Shown here one piece after another: positions 1 to 11,543 of a stretch of DNA of 64,000 nt. The stretch is from Rhizophagus irregularis (Eukaryota > Glomeromycota > Glomeromycetes > Glomerales > Glomeraceae), in NCBI RefSeq assembly GCF_026210795.1, contig NC_089440.1:2294001-2358000 (forward strand), given 5' to 3'. A model generated the notes under the pieces. The model worked only from the letters and a program-made list of their open reading frames with translations. It did not search any database and had not been told where the DNA came from. Every line of letters begins with the position of its first letter. Position 1 is the stretch's first letter. The translations under genes and the position numbers were made by a program.

Positions 1-239
1 TAGTTGACTCACACTGGCCTTCGGGTAAAGATGGGGTATGCGTTTCTGTAATAGTTTAGTTTTTCTTTACTTAATTTTATTTTGTTTAGATTTCTTTACT
101 TGTATGAATCGTGAAGCTAGTTCTTTTTATTTTTTATGTTTATTTTCTATATTTGATATTTGTAATATTGTTCGATTTGTTTATTGTACCTTTCGTTTAA
201 ATTTAATAATAAAAGATAATGTCATAAGACTGTTTGCTC
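1..239 (+). mobile_element. 3' UTR end of an upstream LINE copy
   Basis: The first 239 bases match the 3' untranslated tail that follows ORF2 in the complete copy ending at 8251: both begin at tagttgactcacactggcc and end in gactgtttgctc. The body of this copy lies outside the window, so it is the fourth LINE of the left array. A short open frame here is not coding, because the same tail lies downstream of the ORF2 stop in the other copies. Confidence 0.9.
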
Positions 240-254
240 ATAATCACCAAATAT
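240..254 (+). repeat. 15-bp junction / target-site repeat
   Basis: ATAATCACCAAATAT separates the tail of one LINE from the 5' end of the next. The same 15 bp recurs at every junction of this array and, inverted, at the junctions of the 23871-32852 array. It reads as a target-site duplication regenerated at each insertion. Confidence 0.85.
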
Positions 255-396
255 GGAGGATCATCGCAACTCTTTCCTGAATTTTTGAAAATACTAATAA
301 ACTTTATTTTTGAAATTTTCGTTCAAAAATTTCTAAGTGCTCGTTCAAAATACTAACATTTCCACAGTTGCTTTCCTCTTTACTGAGCTTTAAACT

Positions 397-2521
397 ATAA
401 CTACACCTCCAGCTCCTTCTGTTATTAACCCAGATATTCCGCCGCCACCGCGTTCTATTACTTCTGCTCCCTCTGGAGACTGACCTTTGTCTCCCACGAC
501 TACCGCTGGCGCGCCTAATAAACGTTCACGTATTGTCACTGATGATGCTATGAATGTTGATATAACTTCGCCCTCTGCTCCTGCTCCCATCCTTACTTCT
601 TCCGTTCCTTCTGGTCTTTCTGTCAACAAAGTCCAAGTGATTACCTCTCCTCATACTACTACTACTACTCCTATTGAAACTGTCGACGCTTCTATCCATG
701 CTCCCTCCAACACCGATGGTAAAGGCAAAGCTGTTGCCTTTGATATTCCAGAACGACAACCATCCCCCGATGGTAATGCTGCTGCTATCAAATCCGCACC
801 CTCTCGTTATCATGCTGCGGCTTATCTACGCGACGCGCCTGATGCGTTCAAAGCTAAATTTACCACCAATCGCTCCACGCGCGACAAAGTGGATTGTTCA
901 CTCTCCCGATATTCCTCATATTGGTACTCCCGCGCACGCTGCGATGGATCAGAGATAACAAAAAGATCCTTGTCTTCTTTAATGATCAGCATGATTATAC
1001 CGATTGTGTCAGCTCCCCACGTGCAGATCTTCTCGATTTAGCCTTTATGCATTATTCCCCTGCAGATGCCAAACTCAATGACGAAGCGAAGTCTTTGTTT
1101 GTTACCGACATTCCACTTTTCCTTACTGAAACTCAAGTCCGTCAGGTGTTTTCCCGATATGGTACCGTAATCAAGTGCAAACTTACTCCTAGAAACTATT
1201 ACTATAATGGACATATCCAGTTTTCTTCCACGGATGCAATTACCCAATTTAATGATATTTGGGCGATTATTTGCCTTGGTAATTCTTTACGTGTCTGCCC
1301 GGCATCTTTTTCGAAATCCCAACGCGATAGCCGCAGAGAACATGTTGCTATTCTTGCCGGCATTCCGAAGAATATTAAAGAAGCTGATCTGTTAGAAATT
1401 GCTACTCAAGTCAATGCTAAGGCCCTTAATGTCCCCTTGTCTATCAGTTCTTACAAGCCCAAACCCTATGTATATTTGAATTTCTCCTCGTTTGAATCTC
1501 TTGAAGCTGCCAAAGAAATGACCGTGGCTTTCTGCGGCAAAGGATTAACATGGCACCCTCTCAATGAAGCACAAATTTTATGCCACGTTTGTGGGCGTCC
1601 TGGTTGTTCTCCCTCTAAGTGCAATCCCCGTCCCACACGGAAAGTGGACGATCGCCTCAACAAACTTTACTCTCGCTTCAATGCTGGCCCTAGACGTGGC
1701 CGTCAGGACTCATGACAATCACGTGACAATTCTAATTCCCGTTCAAGATCGCGTTTCAATTCTCGATCTCGCTATAATAATTCCTCTTCATCTCGCTCTA
1801 ATGACAGCCATAATAATTCTAACACTTCTCGTCCCAATACTCCTCGTAATAGCAACCGGTCCAACAATACTAATAATAATCCCAGGAACAACGATAATTC
1901 TTCCAGACCTACTCAACCTCCGCACAAACCTCATTCTATCGTTTCTACAATACCTACTTCTTCATCTGATAATCCTGCCCTTACACTTTCTCAGCATGTT
2001 ATTGATGAATTAAAGGCGCAGATCAAAGCGATCGCTAACACCCTTCATACTCTCGAGGAAACTGTCTCTTGGATGAATGATACTATCACGGCTCATGAGT
2101 ATAGGCTATCTGAGCTGGAATCAATGATGAATTATGATGCCCCTGACGACTCTAAATTGCATTCGCTTCAAATGATCATGACCATTATAATCATTCTTAT
2201 GGCAATGGATGGGATGATGCTCCAATCCGAGATACGATTTCTGGATTCAATCTTCCTTTCCACACTTCCTCTTCTCTTATGGACGTTTCTCCTGATGCCT
2301 CCTTCTCAGCTTTGGATCCTAGCTCTGTCCTATCAAACCGGCATGTCCCCTTACCTGTCTCCCGCCCTATTAATATCACCCCTGACGCTAACACTTCCCG
2401 TTTGCAATCAGAAATTTTTAATGTTACTAATACACAAAAGAATCTTTCTGCCCAACTTGGTTCGATTATGGAAAAATTGGACTCCTTCTCTCCCTCAAAA
2501 CCCTCCCCTTCTAATGATTGA
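397..2521 (+). pseudogene. LINE copy 1 ORF1 (RNA-binding gag-like protein), broken
   Basis: Chaperone-like RNA-binding protein expected to coat LINE RNA. The intact arrangement is a Pro/Ser/Thr-rich N-terminus, an RRM-like fold (KSLFVTDIPLFL, then YYNGHIQFSS), a second RRM-like segment (EHVAILAGIPKNIKEADL), a cysteine knuckle CHVCGRPGCSPSKC, an Arg/Ser/Asn-rich stretch and a C-terminal coiled coil (around VSWMNDTITAHEYRLSELE). In this copy the start codon is ATA where the sister copy at 9423 has ATG. An Arg codon is TGA at about 481 and there are further frameshifts. The stop TGA (2519-2521) overlaps the ORF2 start. Confidence 0.85.
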
Positions 2522-5500
2522 ACACCATTTTATATCGGGTGCATCACTAGGATTTCACCTCCCTAATAGTGCGTTACCTAATAATAATAGTTTTAATAAT
2601 CCCTCCTCTCCTTCTCTTTCTTCCCCTCTTATTAATTTTGGACAAATCAATGTTAATGGTTTGTGCTCCCCTGTTCGACAGTTGCATTTGTTAAATTATT
2701 TTCTCCATTCTTCTTTTGGCGTTTTATTTTTAAATGATACTCGTCTTACTTCTTCTAGTGCTAAATTTATTTATCAAAATGAACATTCCCATTATAATTT
2801 TAAGTCCTATTGGGCACCTTCCCCTTCTAATTCACGACCTCATGATGGTGTTGGTCTTTTACTGCGCCATCCTTTACACAAACATGTTCAGAAGATTGAT
2901 CCTTGGAAAGGTCGTCTTTTAAAATTGGATCTCTTTTTCCATCAAACAAAAATTTCTATTATTTCTGTTTATATTCCTCCTTATCACTCTATTCATTATA
3001 AAGAACGAGATGCTATTTTTGCACATCTTAATTTATGGCTTGATAAAGCCTATTCTAATAATTATTATGTAGTTATCCTTGGTGATTTTAATGCAGATGA
3101 AACTTCACATTCACACCTTCCTCAACATCACTTAAAAATTTTACGATCACTTTCCTCTCGATATTTTATGGATCATCAATCCCATATTTCTTCATTTTCT
3201 GGTCCTAGTCCTACCTTTTATCATCAGAATGGTTCTTCAAGACTTGATTATATTTGGTCATCCCCTGGATTTCCTGCTCCCGGTCTTTTCTCTCATATTG
3301 AATCTTGTCCTAAGTTTAATGACAATCCATTTACTGATCACCGTGTACTTATAATGGCTTTTGATTTTAGCTCCTGTTTCGCTACTCTAGCTAAAGCTAG
3401 ATTAAAACAAAAAAGCAAACAACGCACCATTTTTCTCTACAAGAATTTGAAAGATGATACTTGAGACAAATTTTCTATTGAAGTAAACTCGCGTCTTGAG
3501 TTGTATTTGACCACACATCATCCTTCTATATCTTCACTTTCAGCTCTTTCTTTGGACAAACTTTGGCACGCTCTTAAACGTTCTATTCTTGGTGGTGCCA
3601 TTGATTCTCTACCATTTCAACATGTATCCAATACCCATCACCATAAACATCCTCCTGAGCTTACGATGCTTATTGCTATCAACAAATTTTTGGATAGACT
3701 ATTATTCAAACTGACCACGTCTCGGCCTAGTCGTCCAGCTCAAATTTCACAGATGATTAACTCTTTGTCTACACAATTATCTCTTCTCAAATCTCTTTTA
3801 AAAGATTATACTATACCTATTTATAGTACAACACCACTTCCCGCTTTTATCAAATTTTTGCGTTCGCAGAAAACTTTGGACTCTGCATATCTTTCCACGC
3901 AATTTCATCAACATCGTGTAGATTCCATTGAATATTATACTGCTCTCAGAGATGAACATTTCTCTACGTCTCCGGGCTCCTTTATTTCTTCAGCCCTATC
4001 AGTAGAACATCGTTCTATCGTTCTAGATAGAGTCTTGGTTGTTATTGACTCTAAACCCACTTTACTTACTGATCCTTCAGATATCAAGCAAGCTACTATT
4101 AACCACTTCCAATCGGTTGTTACTCCTCCTTTGGTCCAGTATTCTTCTATGGACTCATTTCCTCCACGATGGCAAAAAGCATATACTCCTCTTTCAGATA
4201 TTGATTCGTCGTTATACATCTCGGTCATGTCTCCTATTTTGGAAGATGAATGGAAAAACATTCTCAATTCTATGCCCAATAACAAAGCCTCTGGTCCTTC
4301 AAAAATTTCTTATGAGATGCTCAAACATTTAACTGGCGAAGCTTTCAATTTATCCCTTATTTTAGCTAATGCCTGCCTCATTCATGGAGATATTCCTGCT
4401 GATTGGCGTGAAGCGCTTGTTTATCCCATTCCAAAACCTCACGAATTTGACGCACAATTAAAGAATACGCGACCTATCACTTTGTTGGAAACTGTACGAA
4501 AATGTGTGGTTAAGGTCGTTACAACTCGTCTTTCAAAAATCCTAGCTGACAACCAAGTGCTCCAAGGTGGTAATTTTGCTGGATTGCCAGGTGGTTCCAC
4601 TGATATTCCTATTAAGATGCTTGATGCTATTATTCATCAACGACGCTTTGATAAAAGCGATGACCAAGAGTTATGGATTGTTTCTCAGGACATTTCTAAG
4701 GCCTTTGACTCAATTGATTTAAACATGCTTAGACTAGCTTTAATCCGTCTGCATATACCGTCTTTATTGATTAAATTTATTATCAACCTTTTTACAAGAC
4801 GTAATAATAAAATTATTACCCATTATGGTGATACTTCTGGATATAGAGTTAGAATTGGTATTGACCAGGGTGAAATCATTTCTCCATTATTATGGGTCAT
4901 TTATTTGGACCCTTTGCTTACCACACTTAACCGAGAAGCCTGTGATCCCTTTATTTTGAAATCTTCTGCATTATTGGATTATTCTCCAACTGAATATGAA
5001 CAACATAATCTCCCTGTTTCGCATATTACATTTATGGACGACTCCACTTTGATTGCTTCATCTAAACGGGGAATTGAAGATCGCCTTTCCATTACTGCTG
5101 AATTTTATACTTTAAATAATACTCAAGCAAATTCAGCAAAATATATCCTTCTTTCTTCTGAACGATTCTCTCAACCTATAATGTTTGATCTTTCTCCATC
5201 TTCCTTGATTACAACTTCTACCCTCACTTTAAAGGCTTTAGCCTTATCAACATCTTTCCATTTTTTAGGTGTTTGGTTCTGCCTGTCGGCTTCTTCTCGC
5301 TTTGTTCACAACCAAACTACTTCCATGGTCAAAGATATGGCTGCTTTACTTAGTCCTAAAAAGCTTTTGGCTCAACACGTGGCTTATCTTTATAATGTTG
5401 TCCTACTTCCGAGGCTAGAATTTCGCCTACAAACCACATTGTTTGTGGAATCTACCATTAATCGCATGGTTTCTCCAATGCTTTCTCTTATTCGACAAAA

Positions 5501-7995
5501 GGCTGGTCTTGCCTCAGTTACTCCTCTTTCTGCGCTTTTCACATTATTACCATTTTCAATTCAACAAGCATTTGGTCGGTTTCTTTTATCCCATGTGGCT
5601 TCATGGCAGAAAATTTTTTCTCACCCTTCATATAAACCTTTTGCCAATTATATGATTACTTATCTTCAAGGTTTTTTGGACTGTGATACCTGCCCTTCTA
5701 CTATTAATTTAGAACCATGGTCTCATACTTTTTCCCTGCGAACACATTCTTTATTTAATTCTTTATTGTTCTCTTCTCGCTTAAATATCACGTGATCTTT
5801 AATGTTCCGTCCTCCGAGAAAAGATTTACGTCTGGCGATTCCACTCCGGTCTATTTTACCAAAAGACTTATTTACTTCCATGAAAAATGTCTGAAAAAAT
5901 TTTAACACTCGTTTCCTTGCTCAACTGATTACGCCGTGTGGCTCTCGACTTCTCCCGTGGAAAGATTTACATTTTTTTAAACGAGTATCGAACAAAGGAT
6001 CTGTGCCTGCTTGGTTTAATTATTTGTTCAATCTTATTGTTATTCCTAATTCGTCTTCCTTTTTTATTTTACAACAATTTAGAATTCCTAGTTCTCATAC
6101 TGTAGCTTCTATTTCCTTTATAGATATTAGTCGAAATTATTGGTTTAACCCTCAATGGGCTATTTCTTTTAATCGTAATACTAACTCTTTTCTTGTTGGC
6201 CGTGTGATTACTACCTATCCTGCTCCACGTAATGAAGCTCTTATTTCACATTGGATTGCGTCTTCGGTTGATGACTTGCTTTCTGGATTTAATGCGTGTC
6301 AAGGTTGTGCCTCTGCTCTCCCGCAATCCTCTACCTCTAAGACTCTGCTTAAACAATGTCCCTCTGAAAGATGTTTCTCTTATGTTCCATTATCAAGTTT
6401 GATCCGTTATCCTACGAAACCTCGTACTTATATACATGCGGACACTCGTTTGGTTTCACTCCTCTGCCTCGTTAGGCTATGCCAAATCTCTTTTACTATT
6501 CCATCTTTTTGCTCCGGATCGGTTACCTTCTATAAATGAACAAATGCCCAGGATTTCTGATATCCAACTTCCTTCATCGGTGTATACACTTTATATTGAT
6601 GGTTCCTTCCTTCCTTCTTCTAGTCATCCGGCATCCTCGATGGCTTATGCGTGGACTGCTATAGATTCTGATGGATTTATTTTGGAATCTCATTATAATA
6701 TTATTTCTTCTATTTTTCCTTCTGCTTTACGTTCAGAAGTTTTTGCTTTATTGCATGGACTGGACTCCCTCCCTCCGAATTCCAAGATTACTGTCGCCAC
6801 TGATTGTGCCCAATTACTTTCCCTATGGTCCTCATACGTGAATGCTCCTTTTATTCCCAGAATGCTTAAAGAATTTAACCATCTCCTATGGTCCTCTATA
6901 CGAGCTATAAAGTCACATAAGAATCTGGATGTTACCTTGATCAAGGTTCCTGCTCACGCTGATGACACTTTGAATAATCATGTGGATGCATTAGCTAAAG
7001 CCGCTCATACGGACTCACACCTTTCTTCTCGTCCATCATTGGAATTGTTTGCTCCTTGCATATTACAATTTAATTCTTTACCTGTGGATATGAATATCCG
7101 GAAATTCATCAGAGATATTTTTGACGCTAAAACTCTTTTAACTCTTGCTTTATTACCAAGATTTAATTCCTCTTCTTCAACTTCTGATATTGATTAGGCC
7201 TGTACCAAATTTTGTCTCATTAATGATAAGCAATTTGTCTCCCATCGGAATGGCCGTTCCGAGTTTTGTGGTTTCTGTATCAAACTACTATTAGATATGC
7301 TTCCGACGCTGACAACTCTTCAGAGACGAAAGCCTCATTTTTATAATCCAAGTTGGCTTTGTCCTCAATGTAACTCTTTTCCCGAGACTTTGGACCACTT
7401 GTGGACTTGTCCTTATATCTTACCGGAATTTAGCCCTTTAAATACTTTTAAAACACTTCTATTGGCTCTTCGGACTAATTATCTTGATAAATTCCTTTCC
7501 GCGTCATTTTTAATACCTTTGCCGGACTCTTTTGCTGCTGAATTTATGGCTCTTGATTGTTAGGATTGTAACCCTCCTTCATTTTCTTGCCTGAAACTCG
7601 CACGAGGACTTATACCGTTATCCCTTACTGAATTCCTTGGAATTTATTTCTCTTCACCTACCATATGGTCTATCTTAGATACACCTTTGCACGACTTTCA
7701 TTTTGACCTTTATGTTCAGATCTGGTTGTGCCGTTCTATTTTCTTTCATCATTGGAAATCAGCTCAAGGCATCACTAAAAAAATGAAATTGTCAGCTCTT
7801 GATCCTTCTTCTATTTCACACACTTCCTTTAACATTCCACCTGATTCTTCAATACCTTCCCTGGCGACAGTTTCCTCGGATTCCTGGATTTCTTGGGTTT
7901 CCTCTTCTATAATCCGTGGGGGATCTTGGATTTCACATTTGGATTTTTGGCGCCGCTTAACAGTTCAGCCTTTACTTAGGATTTCTTTTTGGTGA
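2514..7995 (+). pseudogene. LINE copy 1 ORF2 (APE endonuclease / reverse transcriptase / RNase H), broken
   Basis: Polyprotein that would nick target DNA, prime reverse transcription there and degrade template RNA. The APE-type endonuclease spans about 2635-3400 (FGQINVNGL, LGDFNADE, RLDYIWSS, TDHRVLI). The RT spans about 4380-5160 (SKAFDSID; catalytic FMDDSTLIA near 5031). RNase H spans about 6590-7000 (YIDGSF, SEVFAL, ATDCAQ, KVPAHADD, NNHVDALAK). A zinc finger follows (CPQCN..LDHLWTC). The ATG at 2514 overlaps the ORF1 stop as ATGATTGA. Breaks: TGA at 3462 and 5793 where copy 2 has Trp, a frameshift near 6460, and TAG at 7195 and 7561. Confidence 0.9.
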
Positions 7996-8251
7996 CGAAT
8001 CAGATCTTAGAACATGCTGGATAGTTGACTCACACTGGCCTTCGGGTAAAGATGGGGTATGCGTTTCTGTAATAGTTTAGTTTTTCTTTACTTAATTTTA
8101 TTTTGTTTAGATTTCTTTACTTGTATGAATCGTGAAGCTAGTTTTTTTTATTTTTGTTTAAATTTTATATATTTTGTAATATAGTTCGATTTGTTTCTTG
8201 TACTTTTCGTTTAAATTTTAATAAAAGATAAAGTCATAAGACTGTTTGCTC

Positions 8252-8266
8252 ATAATCACCAAATAT
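8252..8266 (+). repeat. 15-bp junction / target-site repeat
   Basis: ATAATCACCAAATAT between the LINE copy 1 tail (..gactgtttgctc) and the SINE-like element. Identical to the junction at 240-254. Confidence 0.85.
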
Positions 8267-8270
8267 ATGG

Positions 8271-8357
8271 GGTTGGTCACCCTATCTCAGTGGTTAGTCA
8301 CTGAGACCCTCATTAAGCCTGAGTATGGTGAGGTCGCAGGTTCGATTCCCATGACCA
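8271..8357 (+). promoter_or_regulatory. tRNA-Leu(AAG)-like head with pol III A and B boxes
   Basis: The A-box-like segment is ATCTCAGTGGTTAGTCACTG and the B box is AGGTTCGATTCCC. The middle folds as CTCA-TTAAGCC-TGAG, a 7-base loop with AAG in the anticodon position. It is followed by a long variable region as in class II tRNA-Leu. The acceptor pairing (GGTT with GACC) is weak, so this is a tRNA-derived promoter, not a working tRNA gene. Confidence 0.7.
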
Positions 8358-8644
8358 CGGAAATAAAAAGAATTTTACTGCAGACGCTACAACCAATAGC
8401 GTGAAGGTACAGGGATTAGTGTAGTTGACTGCATCACGGTGAATTAGTATGTACGGTTAGGCCGCACATTTCAACTAAGGGTCATGGTGTTCTTCTAACG
8501 TTCCCTATGAGGCCATTGGTATGTGCGCAGTCCTGTCCTTCGAGGTCACTACTATACCTGGGGACTTCCTGTCCGGGTGGTCACTCCACGATACCACTTG
8601 GGGTCAGTAATGGCTAGATGGTCGTCCTAGATGGTAAAGCTGAG

Positions 8645-8746
8645 GGTGCAATGTCTAGTGGTAGTTGACCTTCTGTTAGGTCTTAGACCAACCAAGGTGT
8701 TCGTGCACAGACAGATAGCTTGGCGATTGGGTTCGATTCCCTTCTC
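8645..8746 (+). promoter_or_regulatory. second tRNA-like segment within SINE 1
   Basis: An A-box-like TGTCTAGTGGTAGTTGACC is followed about 60 bases later by a good B box, GGTTCGATTCC (8730-8740). The spacing suits a tRNA with a long variable arm or insertion. It suggests the SINE is built from two tRNA-derived units; a complete cloverleaf cannot be drawn with confidence. Confidence 0.5.
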
Positions 8747-9266
8747 TGATGGGCTCTGGTTGGTGATTCCTGGTGGTTGATACCCACCATAAGGGATGAT
8801 CCTGGGTAACACCTACAAGCTTACTGTCCAGGTGGTCACTACAAAGTATACCACTTGGGGATTACAACTGTACTATCGGTGGTGGGTAATCGCGGGCTGT
8901 AATGGCCTTTGAGTGAGCACCTAGTACCTAATATGGTGGTATGGAAGGGGTCTACATGTTTGAAGGTTATCTGACGAAAGTTCTCCGTGACAGTAGTAGT
9001 GGTGAGGGGTTTATAATAGTAGCCATTACAGTATCATGCAACAGATTAAAGGACGAGTAGGGTGGTGTTCTTCCGATCCAAAGGCCTTCGGGTCCCTGGG
9101 GTATGCCTGATTAATGAACGTGCTGGATAAGTTGTCTTGGTTAAAAAGGTGGCCTTGATGACATCTGGTGGTTCAAGGATGGCGAGGATACAAACGACCT
9201 ACTTCCATAACCTTCAATAGAGGGTGCGGAAAGTAGTGGCCACTAAACGTACAATACACTTGTAAA

Positions 9267-9281
9267 ATAATCACCAAATAT
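9267..9281 (+). repeat. 15-bp junction / target-site repeat
   Basis: ATAATCACCAAATAT between SINE 1 (..acacttgtaa) and the 5' end of LINE copy 2 (gaggatcatcgc). Confidence 0.85.
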
Positions 9282-9422
9282 GAGGATCATCGCAACTCTT
9301 TCCTGAATTTTTGAAAATACTAATAAAATTTATTTTTAAAATTTTCGTTCGAAAATTTCTAAGTGCTTGTTCAAAATACTAATATTTTTCCAGTTGCTTT
9401 CCTCTTTACTGAGCTTTAAACT

Positions 9423-11543
9423 ATGACCACACCTCCAGCTCCTTCTGTTATTAACCCAGATATTCCGCCGCCACCGCGTCCTGTTGTTTCTACTCCCTCT
9501 GGAGACCGACCTTTATCTCCCACTAGTACCGCTGGCGCGCCTAATAAACGTACACGTACTGTCTCTGATAACGCGATGAATGTTGATATAACTTCGCCCT
9601 CTGCTCCTGCTCCCTCCCTTATTTCTACCGTTCCTTCTGGTCTTCCTGTCAACAAAGTCCAAGTGATTACCTCTCCTCATAATACTACTACTTCTGTTGA
9701 AACTGTTGACGCTTCTATCCATGCTCCCTCCAACACCGATGGTAAAGGCAAAGCTGTTGCCTTCGATATCCCGAAACGACTGCCATCCCCCGATGGTAAT
9801 GCTGCTGCTATCAAATCTGCACCCTCTCGTTATCATGCTGCGGCCTATCTACGTGACGTGCCTGACGCGTTCAAAGCTAAATTCACTACCAATCGCTCCA
9901 TGTGTGACGAAGTGGATTGTTCACTCTCCCGATATCCTTCCTATGGAGCTCACGCACGTTGCGATGGATTAGGCGATAACAAAAAGATCCTTGTCTTCTT
10001 TAATGATCAGCATGATTATACCGATTGTGTCAGCTCCCCACGTGCAGATCTTCTTGATTTAGCTTTTACTCATTATTCCCCTGCAGATGCCAAACTCAAT
10101 GACGAAGCGAAGTCTTTATTTGTTACCGACATTCCACTCTTCCTAAATGAGACGCAAGTCCGCCAGGCATTTTCCCGATATGGCACTGTGATTAAGTGCA
10201 AACTCACCCCTAAGAAACATTATTACAATGGCCATATCCAATTTTCCTCCGCAGATGCAATTGCCCAATTTAATGATATCTTGGCGATTATCTGCCTAGG
10301 CAATTCTTTACGTGTCTGCCCAGCATCCTTTTCGAAAACCCAACATGATAGCTGAAGAGAACATGTCGCTATCCTCGCCGGTATTCCCAAAAATATCAAA
10401 GAAGCTGACCTTTTAAAAATCGCTTCCCAAGTGAACGCGAAAGCTCTTAACGTACCTCTTTCTGTCAATTCTTACAAGCCCAAACCTTATGTTTATTTAA
10501 ATTTCTCCTCGTTTGATACCCTTGAGGCTGCTAAAGAATTATCTGTGGCTTTCTGAGGCAAAGATTTAACATGGCACCCTCCCAACGAAGCTCACACCTT
10601 GTGTCATATATGCGGACGTCAAGGTTGCTCCTCTTCTGTATGCTGCTCTCGTCCTACACGCAAAGTGGATGATCGCCTTAATAAACTTTATTCACACTTC
10701 AATGCTAGCCCTAAGCATGGTCGTCAGAACTCACGCCAATCACGTGACTTTTCTAATTCCCGTTCAAGATCGCGATCTAATTCTAGATCTCGCAATAATA
10801 GTTCATCTTCATCCCGTCTCAACAACAGCAACAACGATACTAATACTTCTCATCCCAATGCTTCTCGAAATAGCAACCGAACCAACCATAATCATAGTAA
10901 TCCCAGGAACAATGGAAATTCTTCCGGTTCTACTCTATCTTCACACAAACCTCATCCTATCATTTCTACACCACCTACTTCTCCGCCTGATAATCCTGCC
11001 TTTACACTTCCTCAACATATCATTGATAAGTTAAAGGCGCAGATCAAAGAGATTGCTACTACCCTCAAATCTCTCGATGAAACTGTTTCCTGGATGCAGG
11101 ATACTATCACGCATCATGATTATAGAATATTTGAGCTCGAATCAATGATGAATTCTGATTACAATAATTCTGGTGACTCAGATTTATACCCACCTCATGA
11201 TGATCAAGAAACTCATTCTTATGATAATGGTTGGGATGATGTCTCAGCCCATGAGACGAATTCAGGATTCAATCTCCCTCCTCATACTTCACCTTCTCTT
11301 ATGGACACTTCTCCCGATGCTTCTTTTTCAGCTCTGGATCCTAACTCTGTCCTATCAAGGCGACATGTCCCCTTACCTAACTCTCGACCTACTATTATTG
11401 CCCCTGATGCTAATGCTTCCCGTCTACAATTGGAAATTTTTAATGTTACTAATACACAAAAGAATCTTTCTGCTCAACTTGGTTCGATTATGAATAAATT
11501 GGACTCCTTCTCTCCCTCAAAACCCTCCCCTTCCAATGATTGA
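9423..11543 (+). pseudogene. LINE copy 2 ORF1 (RNA-binding gag-like protein), two nonsense codons
   Basis: The start ATG at 9423 is retained (MTTPPAPSVIN). The RRM-like domain (KSLFVTDIPLFL..YYNGHIQFSS) lies near residues 225-275. The knuckle is CHICGRQGCSSSVC, that is C-x2-C-x4-C-x4-C with Cys where a retroviral-type knuckle has His. An Arg/Ser/Asn-rich block and coiled coil follow. In-frame TGA codons near 10354 and 10555 are the only breaks, and the frame stays constant to the stop at 11541-11543. The protein would bind LINE RNA as ORF1p does in other LINEs. Confidence 0.85.

Larger units (their letters stand above)
255..8251 (+). mobile_element. LINE copy 1 (Tad/I-like non-LTR retrotransposon, full length, decayed)
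   Basis: About 8.0 kb. Layout: short 5' UTR, ORF1 (RRM-like, zinc knuckle, coiled coil), ORF2 (APE endonuclease, reverse transcriptase, RNase H, HC zinc finger), and a ~255-base 3' UTR with no long poly(A). The domain order matches RNase H-bearing fungal LINEs such as the Tad or I groups; the clade is inferred. Both ORFs are interrupted, so the copy is not autonomous. It is flanked on both sides by ATAATCACCAAATAT. Confidence 0.93.
8267..9266 (+). mobile_element. SINE-like composite element 1 (tRNA-Leu-like head, ~1 kb)
   Basis: This is a non-coding ~1 kb unit, far richer in GC than the surrounding DNA. It begins with a tRNA-like segment (8271-8357) and has a second tRNA-like segment with a good B box (about 8645-8746). 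The rest consists of short conserved blocks and it ends in acacttgtaa. Related copies lie at 17568, 18548, 31893 (minus) and 33349. It has no reading frame conserved between copies. It is presumably transcribed by RNA polymerase III and mobilised in trans by the LINE, judged by shared insertion sites; it does not obviously share the LINE 3' sequence. Confidence 0.8.

Noticed and set aside
38-280. Open frame in the LINE 3' tail at the window start
   Set aside because: Equivalent tails follow the ORF2 stop in the full copies and the frame is not preserved there.
8271-8357. Functional tRNA-Leu gene
   Set aside because: Acceptor and T stems pair poorly and the segment is the constant head of a dispersed repeat.
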